From the NCBI GenBank assembly GCA_903857665.1, contig CAIOFV010000157.1:1-64000 (forward strand): a stretch of DNA of 64,000 bases, written 5' to 3'. The DNA is from an uncultured Myxococcales bacterium (lineage in GTDB: Bacteria > Myxococcota_A > UBA9042 > DTJE01). The position numbers and the translations under genes were made by a program. This document shows, piece after piece, positions 63,997-64,000 of the stretch; positions within the stretch are counted from its first letter, which is position 1, and each line of letters begins with the position of its first letter. Under the pieces are notes generated by a model. The model saw nothing but the letters and a program-made list of their open reading frames with translations, was not told the DNA's origin and did no database searches.

Positions 63997-64000
63997 CACC

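Noticed and set aside
63736-63999. Open frame over repeat copy 2 that could encode an 87-aa protein
   Set aside because: Copy 1 has an in-frame stop at the matching place and the changes look like RNA-stem substitutions. A real peptide cannot be excluded.
62445-64000. Integron attC site
   Set aside because: No GTTRRRY core, no integrase and no cassette array nearby.

Overview
The window is a GC-rich bacterial chromosome segment. Most third codon positions are G or C, genes are tightly packed on both strands, and GTG and TTG starts are common. The gene content resembles Myxococcota (the old deltaproteobacterial groups): three eukaryotic-like Ser/Thr kinases, several zinc-ribbon/FHA proteins, a PATAN/DUF4388-GYF kinase, three tandem bactofilins, type IV pilus assembly genes, and many Cys-rich, kelch-type or TSP3-type lipoproteins. 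This placement is inferred from gene content; there is no rRNA or other phylogenetic marker in the window.

Layout. 1-10.9 kb: small hypothetical genes, a PEGA-tailed kinase, a TlpA-like and a DsbA-like thiol oxidoreductase, Lon, an M29 peptidase-Usp fusion, and an NfeD-slipin pair. 10.9-17.4 kb: a HisKA-receiver protein lacking a kinase domain, then a minus-strand set (zinc-ribbon kinase, CYTH protein, DUF2723 membrane protein, Xer recombinase) that diverges from a double-FHA gene through two overlapping promoters. 17.4-25.4 kb: an alpha/beta hydrolase, three bactofilins, FtsH, a DUF302 protein, a nitroreductase, a PIN-PhoH ATPase and a three-repeat secreted protein. 25.5-27 kb: a patch of lower GC and different codon use holding two orphan genes and an operator-like promoter. 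27-36.3 kb: a TSP3-type lipoprotein, an acyl-CoA dehydrogenase divergent from an aminotransferase, small zinc and Cys-rich proteins, a PdxB-like dehydrogenase and another FHA protein. 36.4-43 kb: RNase E/G, SerS, tRNA-Arg(CCG), a SerA-like dehydrogenase and PurA. 43-52 kb: an HD-GYP protein with a dead receiver, a PATAN-type kinase and envelope lipoproteins. 52-57.4 kb: pilMNOP followed by an FHA-TPR membrane protein where pilQ is usually found. 57.5-62.4 kb: a compact pyrR-pyrB-pyrC'-HD hydrolase-TPR/zincin operon. 62.4-64 kb: a Cys-rich lipoprotein gene flanked by two inverted copies of a 156-nt structured repeat.

The most unusual items are: the catalytically dead dihydroorotase next to pyrB; the 156-nt repeat with a near-perfect terminal stem; hexamer-based inverted repeats at two convergent gene junctions; the M29-Usp fusion; the receiver domain without its phospho-acceptor; and the face-to-face promoters between a kinase gene and an FHA gene. 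No CRISPR array, transposase, phage module or rRNA was seen. Promoter calls are manual matches to TTGACA-N16/18-TANNNT and are unproven.
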